Assembly (NCBI GenBank): GCA_028280505.1 | Contig: JANQLO010000016.1 | Coordinates: 1-64,000 of the forward strand | Direction of reading: 5' to 3' | Source of the DNA: Chromatiales bacterium | GTDB lineage: Bacteria > Pseudomonadota > Gammaproteobacteria > Chromatiales > Chromatiaceae | DNA: 64,000 nucleotides | Shown: positions 18,096-30,500 of the stretch, one piece after another | How positions within the stretch are numbered: the stretch's first letter is position 1 | Layout of the letters: each line of letters opens with the position of its first letter | Notes under the pieces: model-generated | Seen by the model: the letters and a program-made list of their open reading frames with translations, nothing else | Database searches by the model: none | Told to the model about the DNA's origin: nothing | Made by a program: the position numbers and the translations under genes

Positions 18096-19913
18096 ATGGC
18101 TGCATTGATCTCCCAGCTCAGCGTTCGCAACGGAATCATTCTGATGCTCGGGCTGCTCTCGGCATTGTTCGCGTTGCCGGCTCTGGCCCACGGGGATGCC
18201 GAACAGGTCATGGCCTGGGGTCAGATGGGCATGCAGTTGTTCGGCGGCCTGGCGCTGTTTTTGTTCGGCATGGAACAAATGGCGGACGCGCTCAAGGCGG
18301 TTGCCGGCGCGCGTATGAAGTCCATACTGGCGAAACTCACGTCGAATCGGGTCATGGGCGCGATCACCGGCGCCTTCGTTACCGCGGTGATACAGTCTTC
18401 CTCGGTTACCACGGTCCTGGTGGTCGGCTTTATCTCCGCCGGCCTGATGACGCTCTCGCAATCCGTCGGCGTCATCATGGGTGCCAATGTCGGGACCACC
18501 GTTACCGCGCAGATCGTCGCCTTCAAGATCACCAAGGCGGCATTGCTCATGATCGGCATCGGTTTCGGCATGATGTTCATGTCGAAGCACGAGAAAATAA
18601 AGCAGTACGGCACCATGCTGATGGGCTTGGGCCTGGTGTTCTTCGGCATGAGCGTCATGAGCGACGCCATGAAGCCTCTGCGTAGCTACCAGCCGTTCCT
18701 CGACCTGATGGTACAAATGGACAACCCCTTGGTCGGGATCGCCGTCGCTGCCGCGTTTACCGCCTTGGTTCAATCATCGTCGGCGACCACCGGCATTGTC
18801 ATCGTCATGGCCAGCCAGGGTTTCATTTCCTTACCGGCCGGCATCGCACTGGCCTTCGGCGCGAACGTCGGCACCTGTGTCACCGCAATGCTTGCGTCCA
18901 TCGGTAAACCCCGCGAGGCCGTGCGCGCTGCCGCCGTGCATGTCCTGTTCAATATCGCCGGGGTCTTGGTATGGTTTCTGTTCATCCCCCAACTGGCCCA
19001 GATCGTCACTGCAATCTCACCGGCTTACCCCGAGTTATCGGGCCTCGACCGGCTTGCCGCCGAAACCCCGAGACAGATTGCCAATGCACACACTATTTTC
19101 AATATCGCCAACACCGTGATGTTTCTCGGCCTGACCACGCAGATGGCACGCCTGGTCGAACGCCTTATTCCCGACAAACCCTTCGAGACCGAGATTCTCT
19201 CGGTCACCGCACGCTACCTGGAACCCGAGTTGCTGCGTACGCCGGCGCTGGCGCTGGACCGGGTACGCATGGAAGTTCAACACATGGGTCAGGTGGTCCA
19301 AGACATGCTCGAAGACATCATGCCGGCGATTCTGACCGGCAACAAATCGACTCTGAAACGCATTCGCGCCAGGGATGACGAGGTCGACATTCTCTACGCC
19401 CAGATACTCGATTACATGGGCCAGATCAGCAAGGGCACCATGACCGAGGCACAAACCGACGAGTTTCTCGAATTGATGACCGCGTTAGGTGATTTGGAAA
19501 ACATCGGCGATACCATCGAGACCAATCTGGTCGACCTCGGCAACAGTCGCATCGACGCGGGCGTCTCCATTAGTCAACCCACACGCGAGGTGCTGAGCAA
19601 TTTTCACAAGGTCATCAAAACGGCGACCACAAACGCCATTCAGGCCGTCGCCCAAAACAATCAGGATGCGGCCACAGCGGTGTTGGAAATGAAAAGCAAC
19701 ATCGACGATCTCGCCGACTCCGCGGCCGTTCATCAGGCCACCCGGCTGGTCGCCCAGGAGCCCAATCGCATTCCCGCCTACACCATCGAAATCGACATCA
19801 TCGAAAAACAAAAACGGATCTATTACTTCGCCCGACGTATGGCCAAGAGCGTCACGATACTCGAAGAACCGAACGAGCTGGAGAGCGCCCCTGCGGCCGG
19901 ATCCGCCGACTGA
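18096..19913 (+). CDS. Na+/phosphate symporter with PhoU-like tail
   Basis: This 605-aa protein belongs to the Na/Pi cotransporter (NptA/YjbB) family. Two inverted-repeat halves each carry the hallmark QSSS motif (QSSSVTTVLVVGF near residue 92; QSSSATTGIVIVM near 227). About eight to ten membrane helices are followed by a cytosolic PhoU-like helical domain (about residues 370-580), which senses phosphate-pathway signals in relatives. Upstream GAGGAAAA is rather far from the ATG. It likely imports phosphate with sodium at the inner membrane. Confidence 0.9.
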   Translation: MAALISQLSVRNGIILMLGLLSALFALPALAHGDAEQVMAWGQMGMQLFGGLALFLFGMEQMADALKAVAGARMKSILAKLTSNRVMGAITGAFVTAVIQSSSVTTVLVVGFISAGLMTLSQSVGVIMGANVGTTVTAQIVAFKITKAALLMIGIGFGMMFMSKHEKIKQYGTMLMGLGLVFFGMSVMSDAMKPLRSYQPFLDLMVQMDNPLVGIAVAAAFTALVQSSSATTGIVIVMASQGFISLPAGIALAFGANVGTCVTAMLASIGKPREAVRAAAVHVLFNIAGVLVWFLFIPQLAQIVTAISPAYPELSGLDRLAAETPRQIANAHTIFNIANTVMFLGLTTQMARLVERLIPDKPFETEILSVTARYLEPELLRTPALALDRVRMEVQHMGQVVQDMLEDIMPAILTGNKSTLKRIRARDDEVDILYAQILDYMGQISKGTMTEAQTDEFLELMTALGDLENIGDTIETNLVDLGNSRIDAGVSISQPTREVLSNFHKVIKTATTNAIQAVAQNNQDAATAVLEMKSNIDDLADSAAVHQATRLVAQEPNRIPAYTIEIDIIEKQKRIYYFARRMAKSVTILEEPNELESAPAAGSAD

Positions 19914-20033
19914 TGCCGCACGGGATTCTTCACGAAGGCGGTGTAATCGAACGTTAATAATAAGGTCATATATTTATAGCAGAATTGTCATTAAATCGTA
20001 TCGATCCGCTTCCCGACCGGCAGGGATAAGACG

Positions 20034-20288
20034 ATGGAAATGGCAAAAATACTTACCGGACTATGGACCCGCGATTCGTCCAGGACTCTCCAGAACCACG
20101 CCCGATGCCACAAGATCGACGAACTGCTGGAAAAGCTGCAACAAAAACAAGAAAGGCTCGAACGAAAATTGGCGCACGAACACCGCCACACCACCCGTCG
20201 TCAACTGAAACTCGCTATCGCGGTCGTTAGCCTGCAACGCAAGAAAGGGCTCGCACGACGTATGGAGCTGCTGAGCGATACCGAATGA
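20034..20288 (+). CDS. Small basic coiled-coil protein
   Basis: An 84-aa, strongly charged protein with a predicted coiled coil around HKIDELLEKLQQKQERLERKLAHEHRH and a basic C-terminal helix. AGGGA precedes the ATG at about 9 bp. It has no membrane segment. It sits 120 bp after the symporter gene and converges on the NtrC-type regulator gene. I do not recognise a family; a small nucleic-acid or protein-binding factor is possible. Confidence 0.6.
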   Translation: MEMAKILTGLWTRDSSRTLQNHARCHKIDELLEKLQQKQERLERKLAHEHRHTTRRQLKLAIAVVSLQRKKGLARRMELLSDTE

Positions 20289-20317
20289 ACTATCCGGCCA
20301 GCATTCGGCTTTGACAA

Positions 20318-21697
20318 TCAGTTTTCGCCATTGTCTTCCGCAACACCTTGCGGCGGCACGATGCCGTAGTCGCGCATCATTCGCCGCAAACGCGGGCGCG
20401 ATATACCGAGGATCTCGCAGGCCTCGCCGCGGTGCCAGTGAGTCGCCCGCAACACCCGGGCGACATGATTACGCTCCATCTCGGCCAGGCTGCCCAAACC
20501 GGCCGTCGCGGTGGGCGTCGACGCAGCGCTTTGGCCATTGAGGACTTGCAATTCCGGTGGCAACAGATCGAGCGTCAGCGCATGGCCGGCAGACAAGGCG
20601 ACTGCCTTGAGCAATACGTTTTCCAATTCGCGCACATTGCCGGGCCAACGGTAATCGGCAAAACAATCGAACACGGCCTGATCGATATGGGTGATGGCGC
20701 TGCGCAATTCCTTATTGATCCTCGCGAGTAAGGTCTGAACCAGATCTTCGAGATCTTCGGGGCGTTCACGCAACGGCGGTAAATGCACGTTGACGACCTG
20801 CAGACGATAGTACAGATCCTCGCGAAACAGCCCCTGCGCTACCCGCTGATCCAGCGCGACATTGGTCGCCGCAATGATCCGGGCGTCGGCGTGCGAGGGG
20901 CTCTTGGCGCCGAGCGGGGTGAACTCCTTGTATTGCAATACCCTAAGCAACTTGGCCTGCATTGCCGGCGACATCTCGCCGACCTCATCGAGGAAAATGG
21001 TACCGCCCTCGGCCAACGCGAACTTGCCCGGCTGGCGTCCGACCGCACCGGTGAAGGCTCCCTTCTCATGCCCGAACAAATCAGATTCCAACAGGCTCTC
21101 GACCACCGCGGCGCAATTGACCGCGACGAAAGGGCCATCGGCATGTGCGCTGGCATTGTGAATCGCGCGCGCCACCAGCTCCTTACCGGTTCCGCTTTCG
21201 CCGCTGATCAATACCGTGGTGTTGCTACGCGCGACCAGGCCGATGGTCTTGAACACCTCCTTCATCGCCCGGCTGCGGCCAACCATCTGGAAACGCCCGC
21301 CGGCACTGTCGTTGGTCGGCACCAATTGGTCGGCGCCATCCGCACCGAGTAGACGCGCTACGGCGGCATCCAACTCGTCGATATCGACCGGTTTGTGGAT
21401 GTAGTCCTCTGCGCCTTGCTGCATGGCCTCGATGGTCGTATCCATGTCGTGGAAGGCGGTGATCATGATCACATGCGGTGATGGCTGTAACGCCTTCAGG
21501 TCTGGCAGGAGTTCGAGTCCGGACCGACCCGGCATGCGTATGTCCAAAATCACCAGCTGCGGATGAAGCGCAGTCGCAGCGGCCAATCCGCCTCCGGCAT
21601 CGTGTGCCACCGTGGTGTCGAACCCCTGTGCACGCAAATGCAACTGTAACGTGCGGGCACTGGCCTGATCGTCGTCGACTACCAGGATGCGGCTCAT
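20318..21697 (-). CDS. NtrC-family sigma-54-dependent response regulator
   Basis: This 459-aa regulator has a receiver domain (phospho-acceptor D52 in VILDIRMPG), a central AAA+ domain with GESGTGKE and the sigma-54 contact loop GAFTGA, and a C-terminal Fis-type helix-turn-helix ([20 protein letters not shown]). When phosphorylated such proteins activate sigma-54 promoters. Its ATG overlaps the stop of the upstream sensor kinase gene (ATGA), so the two form a coupled two-component pair. Target genes are unknown. Confidence 0.95.
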   Translation of the reverse strand: MSRILVVDDDQASARTLQLHLRAQGFDTTVAHDAGGGLAAATALHPQLVILDIRMPGRSGLELLPDLKALQPSPHVIMITAFHDMDTTIEAMQQGAEDYIHKPVDIDELDAAVARLLGADGADQLVPTNDSAGGRFQMVGRSRAMKEVFKTIGLVARSNTTVLISGESGTGKELVARAIHNASAHADGPFVAVNCAAVVESLLESDLFGHEKGAFTGAVGRQPGKFALAEGGTIFLDEVGEMSPAMQAKLLRVLQYKEFTPLGAKSPSHADARIIAATNVALDQRVAQGLFREDLYYRLQVVNVHLPPLRERPEDLEDLVQTLLARINKELRSAITHIDQAVFDCFADYRWPGNVRELENVLLKAVALSAGHALTLDLLPPELQVLNGQSAASTPTATAGLGSLAEMERNHVARVLRATHWHRGEACEILGISRPRLRRMMRDYGIVPPQGVAEDNGEN

Positions 21698-24300
21698 TGG
21701 GCGGCCCCCACCACAGCCTGGTCTTCGTGTCCCGGCGGCGCGGCGGCATTTGCCGGCGTCAAAGGCAACGTCAGTACGGCGCAGGTACCTTGCGGCGAGT
21801 TCGCGCGCAATTCGATTTCCCCACCATGTAAATCGACGATCTGGCGCACGATTGCCAGACCGAGGCCGGTACCTTTGGTGCGCGTCGTGAAAAAGGGCTC
21901 GAACAGCCGTTCACGCACCCCGGGTTCGATGCCGTCGCCATTGTCGCAAACCTGGATGCAGATCTGTCGACCGGCGGCGGTGAGTTCGACATCCGCGCTC
22001 AACATGACCCGACGTTCGCCGACCGGCCGCGCCGCAGCGGCTTGCAAGGCATTGACCAGCAGATTGGACAACAACTGGCGCAACTTGGAGGCGTCGCCGG
22101 GAAAAGTCGGCAGGCCCGGCGGACAGCTGGCCGCCACCTCGGCTTCGTACTCCGAAATGCGACGGCGCACGGTACCGATAACCCCATCGAGCAGCTTGTC
22201 GGCATCCAACCAAACGGTTTTGAGTTCACCCGGCCGCGCATAGGTCAACATATCGGTAATGATGTCCTCCATATAGCGGATCTGTTCCTGGCCGATCTCG
22301 GTCAACTCACGCGCCTCGGCATTGGCCGCCTGTTTGCCCAGAATCTGTACCGCCATTTTGACCGACGACAGGGGATTGCGCAGATCGTGCGCCAACATGG
22401 TCGCCATCTGGCCCATGGCCGCCAGCGCCTGTGCCCGGGCAAGTTCCTGATTGCGGGCATCGACCTCCTGTTGCAAACGTCTGCGCTCGGTAATGTCTTC
22501 CTTGACTGCGAGGAAATGGGTGATTTGCCCGTCGGTATCGCGCAGCGCCGATATCACCGCGGCCTCCCAATAGAGCGAGCCATCCTTGCGCCGATTGTGA
22601 AACTCGCCGCGCCATTCGCCACCATGTTTCAAGGCGTCCCAAAGGCGCTGGTACTCGCTCAGCGGCGTCTCTCCGGATTTCAACACTCTCGGATTGCGTC
22701 CCCTTACCTCATCGAACCGGTAACCGGTGACCTCGGTGAACTTGCGGTTCACATACTCGATATGCCCCGCTCGGTCGGTAATCTGTACGATCGCCGGGCT
22801 CTGCTCGACCGCCTGCGACAGCTTGTGGATTTCGTTTTCAACCCGGCGGCGCTCGGTGATGTCTTCACCAATCGCCGTCAGACCAACGATGCTACCCTGA
22901 GCATCGCGTGCCAGGGTGTTGTTCCACGCGACCAGGCGGCGCTCACCCGTACGCGTAACCACCTCGCCCTCGAACTCCGGTGGAAACTCCTCGAAACGCA
23001 GGCGATCCAACACCGCACAGGTGGCCTCGCGTTGATCGGTCGGCACGAAACGCTCGACCCAGTCGCTACCGATGACCTCGTCGCGCCGCCAACCGGTGAG
23101 ATCGAGCAGATAATGATTACAGAAGGTCAGTCGGCCTTCGAGATCGACCATCAATGCGACAAGACCGATATCCTCGAGCGTCTGCCGGAATCGCCGTTCA
23201 TAAGCGCGCTGCGACTCGGCCGCGCGACGATGCGCCGTGGCACTGGCCAACAGCCATGACAGACCGGCAAGCAACGCCAACACACCGAGATAAAGCCCGG
23301 CATGACGCGCGATGAACCTGCCGATACCCAACGACGCGGCATCCAAACGCACATGCGATATCACCTTCCAGGCCTCGCGTTGCATCCCCGGCACACGACC
23401 CGGCGACAGCGCATCGGCTGCCTGGCTGGCCGGCCAGATCGTGGCGAAGGTAAACAGGCCATTGGCATCGACGAATTGACCGGCACTTTCGTCTTGGATG
23501 TGCCGCCAAGTGTTGCCATACCGCCGTCCGAAGTTATCTTCGCGACCGAACATGAAACCCCAGGCCTCGTTCGGACGCGGGCTGCTCAACCAGTAACCGT
23601 CACCATTGACCAATTGGACATGATCGGCAATGTTTGCAGCCGCCTGGCGAAAACGCTCGAGCAAACGTTCGCCAAGATAGTTCAACACCACCAGGCCCTG
23701 ACGTCGGCCTTTGCCGTCAAACACAGGTGTGGCAAAGCGCAGCATGGGCTTGATCGGCTGCTCGACGACGCCGTCCTCCACATTCAAATCCAAAGGTGAC
23801 AGATAAACCTGACCGGCGGCCAACCGATTTCCGCGCTCGACGTAGTAACGACCCGATTTGTCCTGCAGACGGCGACTGTCGACCAATTCGGGTTCACCAT
23901 CGCCCATATTGACCCGGACCACCTCGAAGCCGCGGTGATCGAGAAAACGGATTTGATCGTACAGGCCCTTTTCGCGCGCGAAGGTAAGAAACACCTCGGC
24001 CAGAAAACGCCGTCGCCCCTCGGCGACCGCCGGATCGAAACTCATACTCTCCACAAGACGGCCGAGGAACAACAAATCGGTGGTGACCGAAGCGATATCG
24101 GCAACCAGGGCACGCCGCGCCAGTTCGACATTCAAAGTCTCTCGGGTATCGCGCAGGGTCCCCTCGGCACGATAATCGACATAGAAATGCACCAGCACCA
24201 CCGCACCCAGCAACATCGCCAGGGCAATGAACAGACCGATGAACATCGGCCAGGTCCCCGAGCGTCGAATTGACTTAATCTCAGCGGTCATCGATGGCAT
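21694..24300 (-). CDS. PAS-domain membrane sensor histidine kinase
   Basis: This 868-aa sensor has an N-terminal membrane helix (about 17-40), a periplasmic sensory region of about 270 residues resembling a double-Cache fold, a second helix near 330-350, two PAS/PAC domains (about 370-490 and 495-610), then a HisKA box ([10 protein letters not shown]) and a HATPase domain with a [10 protein letters not shown]-box. It autophosphorylates on the H-box His and passes phosphate to the coupled NtrC-type regulator. ATG 24300 and ATG 24291 are both possible starts. Confidence 0.93.
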   Translation of the reverse strand: MPSMTAEIKSIRRSGTWPMFIGLFIALAMLLGAVVLVHFYVDYRAEGTLRDTRETLNVELARRALVADIASVTTDLLFLGRLVESMSFDPAVAEGRRRFLAEVFLTFAREKGLYDQIRFLDHRGFEVVRVNMGDGEPELVDSRRLQDKSGRYYVERGNRLAAGQVYLSPLDLNVEDGVVEQPIKPMLRFATPVFDGKGRRQGLVVLNYLGERLLERFRQAAANIADHVQLVNGDGYWLSSPRPNEAWGFMFGREDNFGRRYGNTWRHIQDESAGQFVDANGLFTFATIWPASQAADALSPGRVPGMQREAWKVISHVRLDAASLGIGRFIARHAGLYLGVLALLAGLSWLLASATAHRRAAESQRAYERRFRQTLEDIGLVALMVDLEGRLTFCNHYLLDLTGWRRDEVIGSDWVERFVPTDQREATCAVLDRLRFEEFPPEFEGEVVTRTGERRLVAWNNTLARDAQGSIVGLTAIGEDITERRRVENEIHKLSQAVEQSPAIVQITDRAGHIEYVNRKFTEVTGYRFDEVRGRNPRVLKSGETPLSEYQRLWDALKHGGEWRGEFHNRRKDGSLYWEAAVISALRDTDGQITHFLAVKEDITERRRLQQEVDARNQELARAQALAAMGQMATMLAHDLRNPLSSVKMAVQILGKQAANAEARELTEIGQEQIRYMEDIITDMLTYARPGELKTVWLDADKLLDGVIGTVRRRISEYEAEVAASCPPGLPTFPGDASKLRQLLSNLLVNALQAAAARPVGERRVMLSADVELTAAGRQICIQVCDNGDGIEPGVRERLFEPFFTTRTKGTGLGLAIVRQIVDLHGGEIELRANSPQGTCAVLTLPLTPANAAAPPGHEDQAVVGAAQ

Positions 24301-24506
24301 ATCCGGGCAATGAACCGGGGTGAGGCGCGACGCGCCGTGGGCTGCAGAATACTCACCACGGAGGGGCTTTAAGGCCTACAGCGACCGAATCCTGCGTCAG
24401 GACACTAGCACAATCGAGTACGAACTGCCGGTGACGGCCGTGTCGAGCGAACACGCGACGCGAATGCCGACGGCCTGAAACCGGCGATGCGGGAAACTAA
24501 GCGGCG

Positions 24507-24537
24507 AAAAGGGCCGACACCGCAAGGTGCCGGCCAA
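24507..24537 (-). terminator. Terminator of the P-type ATPase gene
   Basis: Stem 24512-24521 with 24526-24535 (10 positions, one A-C mismatch) and a gcaa loop. On the minus strand it is followed by CTTTTC. It lies 10 bp past the ATPase stop. Confidence 0.75.
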
Positions 24538-24545
24538 GATGGCGT

Positions 24546-27287
24546 TTAATGTCGACTTGTCGCGCCCGTGCGCACCTTGGCGACGCGGCTGGCATCACGC
24601 CGGCGCCAGGCCTTTTCGCTCTCGACCGCGAGGAACACCAACACCCCGACCATCAGCGCCCAAGCCCAGGCGAGGCTGTCGGTTGCCGCGGTGCCGAACA
24701 GCGTATTCATCGGCCCCCAGTAGGTGAACGTCAACTGCAGCACCAAGACAACACCAATCGAGCCGTAGACCCAACGGTTGCCACCGAGATTCTCCTTCAG
24801 CCAGGCTGCCGACAGGTCATGGCGAACACTCAGCAGATAGAAGATCTGGCCCATGACCAACGCATTTACCGCGGCGGTCCGCGAGGCCTCCAGCGCCTCA
24901 CCGCGCGCCAACTCCCACAGGAAGACCCCGACCGTGCCGACGATCAGTACGCTCGACACCAAAGCGATACGCCATAGCAGAAAACCGTCGAGGATCGGCG
25001 CCGAGGCATTGCGCGGCGGTCGCCGCATGATTTGCCGTTCCGGTGGCTCGAAGGCCAGGGTGAGGGCCAGGGTGACCGCAGTCACCATGTTCACCCAAAG
25101 TATCTGCACCGGTGTAATCGGCAACATCAATCCAAACAGGATCGCGGCAACGATGACACCCGCCTGCGCACCATTGGTCGGCAAAATGAACTGTATCGAT
25201 TTGCGCAGGTTCTGGTAGACCGTACGGCCCTCCTTTACGGCGCGGGCAATGGAGGCAAAGTTGTCGTCGGCGAGCACCATTTCGGATGACTGCTTGGCGA
25301 CCTCGGTGCCCTTGATGCCCATCGCCGTGCCGACATCGGCGCGCTTGAGCGCCGGTGCGTCGTTCACGCCATCACCGGTCATGGCGACCAACTCGCCGCG
25401 CGCCTGCAAGGCCGTTACCAGACGAAGCTTCTGCTCGGGACTGGTGCGGGCGAACACATCGACATCGCCGACCGCCGCCTGCAAGGCCACATCGTCCATC
25501 GCATCGAGGTCGGCGCCAGTGAGTACGTCACGACCGTTACCGATACCGATTTGCGCGGCTATCGCACGTGCCGTCAGCGCATGGTCGCCGGTAATCATTT
25601 TCACCCTGATACCCGCGCTATGACAGACCTCAACCGCCTCGATGGCCTCGTCGCGCGGCGGATCGATAATACCGACGATACCCAACAATACGAGTTGATC
25701 GGCCACGTCGTCATGATCCAACTCCCGCGCAACCGGCGGACCCTGTTTGGTCGCTATCGCCAACGTCCGCATACCCTCGGCAGCCAGATGTTCGACCGCC
25801 TGATTCCAGCGCCCGGCGTCGATCGGGACATCGGACACACCCTGGCGTGAGCTGGCACAACGCGGGATCACGACCTCGGGAGCGCCTTTGACCACCACAA
25901 ACGACGCATCGTCATTGTCATGCCGTGTCGCCATGTAACGGTAGGCAGGATCGAATGGGATCACGCCGCGTCTCGGGTAGGTGGAGCGGATATCGGTACT
26001 ATTGAAACCGGCACGTGCGGCGAGAGTCACCAAGGCACCCTCGGTAGGGTCACCTTCGGCACGCCAGATACCGTCAGCCTCGTTGATCTCGGCATCGCTG
26101 CACAACAAAGCCGCGCGAGCCAGCGCCTCGACATCCCGCTTGGCGGCGGTACTGCCATCGGCACGTTCGAGCTTGCCATCGGGCGCGTAGCCGACACCGC
26201 TGACATTGGTCAGCCCGCGCTCGGTGACCACGGCCTGCACCATCATTTCGTTGCGGGTCAAGGTGCCGGTTTTGTCCGAGCAAATCGTACTGATGGCACC
26301 CAGGGTCTCGACCGCCGGCAAGCGGCGAATAATGGCATTTCGCTTGGCCATGCGTTGTACGCCAATCGCCAGAGTGATGGTGACGATCGCCGGCAAGCCC
26401 TCGGGGATTGCCGCAACCGCAAGCCCGACAGTCGCCATGAACAATTCGACCAAGCTGTGTCCGGGGGTGTCCGGCGTCATGGCACCGAATGCAAAGGTCG
26501 CGGCGGCCACCGTAAGGATTGCGACCGTGAGCCAGCGGCCAAATTGATCGAGCTGTCGGGTCAACGGCGTAACCAAGGTCTGTACCTCGGTGAGCATCGC
26601 ATTGATGCGGCCGAGCTCGGTCCCCATGCCCGTCGCGACGACCAAGCCTGTCGCTTGGCCACCGGTCACGAAGGTACCGGAATAGGCCATGCATTTACGA
26701 TCGCCGAGTAGGGCATCCGCCGCGACCGCATCGACCGATTTGGACGCCGGCACGGACTCACCCGTCAGCATCGCCTCGTCGATCTGCAAGCGTGTCGCAT
26801 CGATCAAACGCAAATCGGCGGGGACCTTGTCGCCCGCCTCCATCAAAACGATGTCGCCGGGCACCAGGTCTTCGGCAGCGATGGTTTCACGTTGCCCGTT
26901 ACGCACCACAGCAGCGCTCGGCGACAGCATGTTCGCCACGGCCTCAAGCGCGCGCTCGGCCTTACCCTCTTGCAGAAAACCGACAATGGCATTGATGATC
27001 ACCACGCCGATGATGACCGCGGTGTCGACCAACATGTCTAACAAAGCGGTCATCAGCGCGGCGGACAGCAGCACATAAACCAGTACATTATGGAACTGCA
27101 ACAGGAAGCGCATGACAGGGCCGCGTCGTCGCGGTGGGTCAAGCCTGTTAGGGCCGTGTTGCGCCAGTCGTTCGGTGGCTTGATCCGGGTCAAGCCCGGC
27201 CTTTGAGGTATCTAATCTTTCGAGACAGGCCTGCGCACTGTCACCATGCCAATTCTCGGGTTCGCTTTGTTTGTCTGAGCTGTCCAC
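24546..27287 (-). CDS. P2-type cation-transporting ATPase
   Basis: This 913-aa pump has the phosphorylation motif DKTGTLTRNE, the actuator motif LTGES, the P2 transmembrane motif AIPEGLPA in helix 4, the nucleotide motif KGAPE and the hinge TGDGVNDAPALK, with about ten membrane helices. The sequence fits the P2A/PMCA-like group that exports Ca2+ or other cations from bacteria; the ion cannot be fixed from sequence. The start is GTG 27287 after AAGGGGAT, since the ORF upstream of that to 27359 has no ribosome site. Confidence 0.92.
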   Translation of the reverse strand: MDSSDKQSEPENWHGDSAQACLERLDTSKAGLDPDQATERLAQHGPNRLDPPRRRGPVMRFLLQFHNVLVYVLLSAALMTALLDMLVDTAVIIGVVIINAIVGFLQEGKAERALEAVANMLSPSAAVVRNGQRETIAAEDLVPGDIVLMEAGDKVPADLRLIDATRLQIDEAMLTGESVPASKSVDAVAADALLGDRKCMAYSGTFVTGGQATGLVVATGMGTELGRINAMLTEVQTLVTPLTRQLDQFGRWLTVAILTVAAATFAFGAMTPDTPGHSLVELFMATVGLAVAAIPEGLPAIVTITLAIGVQRMAKRNAIIRRLPAVETLGAISTICSDKTGTLTRNEMMVQAVVTERGLTNVSGVGYAPDGKLERADGSTAAKRDVEALARAALLCSDAEINEADGIWRAEGDPTEGALVTLAARAGFNSTDIRSTYPRRGVIPFDPAYRYMATRHDNDDASFVVVKGAPEVVIPRCASSRQGVSDVPIDAGRWNQAVEHLAAEGMRTLAIATKQGPPVARELDHDDVADQLVLLGIVGIIDPPRDEAIEAVEVCHSAGIRVKMITGDHALTARAIAAQIGIGNGRDVLTGADLDAMDDVALQAAVGDVDVFARTSPEQKLRLVTALQARGELVAMTGDGVNDAPALKRADVGTAMGIKGTEVAKQSSEMVLADDNFASIARAVKEGRTVYQNLRKSIQFILPTNGAQAGVIVAAILFGLMLPITPVQILWVNMVTAVTLALTLAFEPPERQIMRRPPRNASAPILDGFLLWRIALVSSVLIVGTVGVFLWELARGEALEASRTAAVNALVMGQIFYLLSVRHDLSAAWLKENLGGNRWVYGSIGVVLVLQLTFTYWGPMNTLFGTAATDSLAWAWALMVGVLVFLAVESEKAWRRRDASRVAKVRTGATSRH

Positions 27288-27554
27288 ATTAATCCCCTTA
27301 CACGCATGGGTGTTTGTTGGATAGGATCGACCGTTCGTCACAGTCCCTGTGACTTTCAAAACAGGTGCGAGGTCAGTGCGGAAGGTTCGGAATATGGACA
27401 GCCGACTAGCGGATTTGCCGAACCACGTAATCTGTGGGTATTGTTTCTGCGAACGCTTGTTTAGGCAATGCTGTACAAACCGAGCAGGCGCCCCGCCGCC
27501 AACATCGCTCGCGTTTCGTTCACGACGATTAAACCCGTTGGACCCGGACCGCGT

Positions 27555-30500
27555 TCATTCGGGTTTTTCAGCCAGTTCCCGATCCAACCGTCGGGTCAGA
27601 CGCAACGGTGAACCGGTTCGCCGTGCCAATAGATCGTAAGCCACCGGCACGATAAACAAAGTAAACAGCGTCGCGGCCAACACACCGGCCAGAATGACCG
27701 TACCCATGACCGCACGCGTCTCCGAACCGGCACCTGACGACAGCAACAACGGCAAGGAACCGGCGGCGGTCGTAATACCGGTCATTACGATCGGACGGAA
27801 ACGCACCTCGGTTGCCTCGAGCAAAGCCGCGTGAAACTCGCGCCCTGCATCTCGCAACTGATTGGCGAACTCGACGATCAAAATACCGTTCTTGGCCGCG
27901 AGACCGACCAGCATAATCAAACCGATCTGACTGTAGAGATTGAGCGTCTTGTCGGTGAGATAGAGCCCGAGTAACGCCCCGGCGATCGCCAACGGTACGG
28001 TCAGCATAATCACGAACGGATGCACCCAACTCTCGAACTGTGCGGCGAGTATGAGATAGACCACCAATACACCGAGCACGAATACGAACACGATGGAGTC
28101 GCCGGCCGACTTGAAGTCTTGCGACTGTCCTTTGTAATCGATAATCACCTTGCCCGGCAGATGCTCACGCACCAGGCCTTCAAGGTAATTCAACGCCTGA
28201 CCGAGCGACAACCCATCGGCAAGATTGGCCTCCAGCGTGATCGAACGTACCCGGTTGTAACGATTGAGCCGAATGGAATCGGCAACCTCTTCGAGATACA
28301 CCAGGTTCGCCAATGGAATCAACGTATCGGTGCGTTGCGAACGTACGTAGATGTTGGACAGATCGGTCGGCGTGCGTTGGACATCGCGCTCACCTTCCAG
28401 AATGACATCGTACTCCTCACCGTCTTCGATATAGGTCGTGACCTGGCGCGAACCGAGCATGGTCTCCAAAGTACGTCCGATCTCACCGATGGTCACCCCG
28501 AGATCGGCGGCGCGATCATAATCGATGATCACCTGAAGCTGTGGCTTGGTCTCTTTGTAATCCCAATCGAGGCCTTCCAGACCCGGGTTGGATGCCTGGA
28601 TCTTTTCGACCAATACATCGCGCCATTGCGCCAGTTCCTCATAGGTACCGCCGCCGATGACGAACTGCACCGGTTTTTGAATACGCGCACCAAAACCCTG
28701 CCGCATGACCGGAAAGGCGCGCACACCGGGCAGGTCGCCCAGACGACTGCGTACGTCGGCCATGATGTCCCAGGCGGAACGGCGCTCGTCCCAATCCGAC
28801 AAGACATTGATGACGATACCGCTGTTGAAGATTTCGAAATTACTGAATGCACGTGGCGCCCGCACCAATAGACGCGTCACTTCACCGGACTCGACCAAAG
28901 GCGTCAAACGACGCTCGATCTCATCCATATAGTCCTTCATATAGTCGTAAGTTGCGCCCTCAGGACCATTCACGATAACGAAAAAGGCCCCACGGTCTTC
29001 CTTCGGCGCATATTCGCTTGGGGTTTTTTCCAACAACCAGTAGCTGCCGCCAAAGATACCGAGAAAGATCACGCCAACCACCCACTTGTGTCGCAATGCG
29101 CCACGCAACAACCATTCGTATCCGTCTCGAATCCGACCGAATCCGGCATCGATCGCGCGCATGAGGGAATGTTTCCCCGCATCTTTGGGCAAGACCTGCG
29201 ACGCCAGCATCGGCGACAAGGACAAGGCAACGAAACTCGAAAATGCCACCGCCGCGGCCATGGTCAACGCGAACTCGGAAAAGAGCCGCCCGACATCGCC
29301 TTGCAGAAAGGCGATGGGCACAAACACCGAAACCAACACGACGGTGGTCGCGATCACTGCGAAGGCGACCTGGCGCGCACCGCGAAACGCGGCGACCAAA
29401 CGACTCTCGCCATAGAGTTCCATACGGCGGTGGATGTTTTCCAACACAACAATGGCATCGTCGACCACCAACCCGATCGCCAGTACCAGGGCAAGCAGGG
29501 TCAGGATATTGATGGAGAAACCCAGTATCCAAAGCATCAGGAAGGTCGCGATCAACGAGACCGGCACCGTGACCGCCGGCACCAACATCGCACGCGCACT
29601 GCCCAGGAAGACGAAAATCACGCTGATCACCAGCAAAATGGCGATACCCAGCGTTTTGTAAACCTCGGCAATGGCACCCTTGACGAATACCGAGGTGTCG
29701 TAACTTTGTTTGATCTCCATGCCATCCGGCAGATTGGCGTTAATGCGTGCCGTCTCGGCTTTGGCTAGATCGGCCACCGCGATGGTATTTGCCGTCGACT
29801 GCTTGATAATGCCGATACCGACCATGGGCACCCCGTTACCACGAAAAAAGGTGCGATCTTCTTCAGCGCCTTTTTCGACCCGCGCGACATCACCCAGACG
29901 TACCAGATAACCGTCGTCACCGCGCGCCAACACCAGCCGGGCGAAATCATCGGGCGCGAGGAAGCTGCGTGCGACCCGCACGGTAAACTGGCGATCGACG
30001 GAATCCAGGCTGCCGGCCGGCAGCTCCAGGTTCTCGGCACGCAGCGCATCGCTGACGTCGCTCACCGCCAGCCCTCTCGCCGCCAGCGCGTTGCGGTCGA
30101 GCCAGATGCGCATGGCGAAGGTCTGACCGCCGCCGACCCGCACGCGCGCGACCCCATCGAGCACGGAGAAACGATCGACCAGGTAGCGCCTCGCGTAATC
30201 CGACAATTCGGGTACCGTCATGCGATCGCTGACCAAATTCAGCCACATGATGACGTCTTCGTTGCTGTCGACCTTCTGGATCTCCGGCGGGTCGGCCTCG
30301 TCGGGCAGGTCGTCCAATATCGTCGACACACGGTCGCGGATATCGTTGGCCGCGCCATCGACGTCACGGTCGATATTGAACTCGACGGTGATGACCGAGC
30401 GACCGTCCTCGCTTTGCGATTCGATAAAGCGGATGCCTTCGACACCGGCGATACGATCTTCGATCAGTTGGGTGATCCGGGTCTCGACCACGTTCGCCGC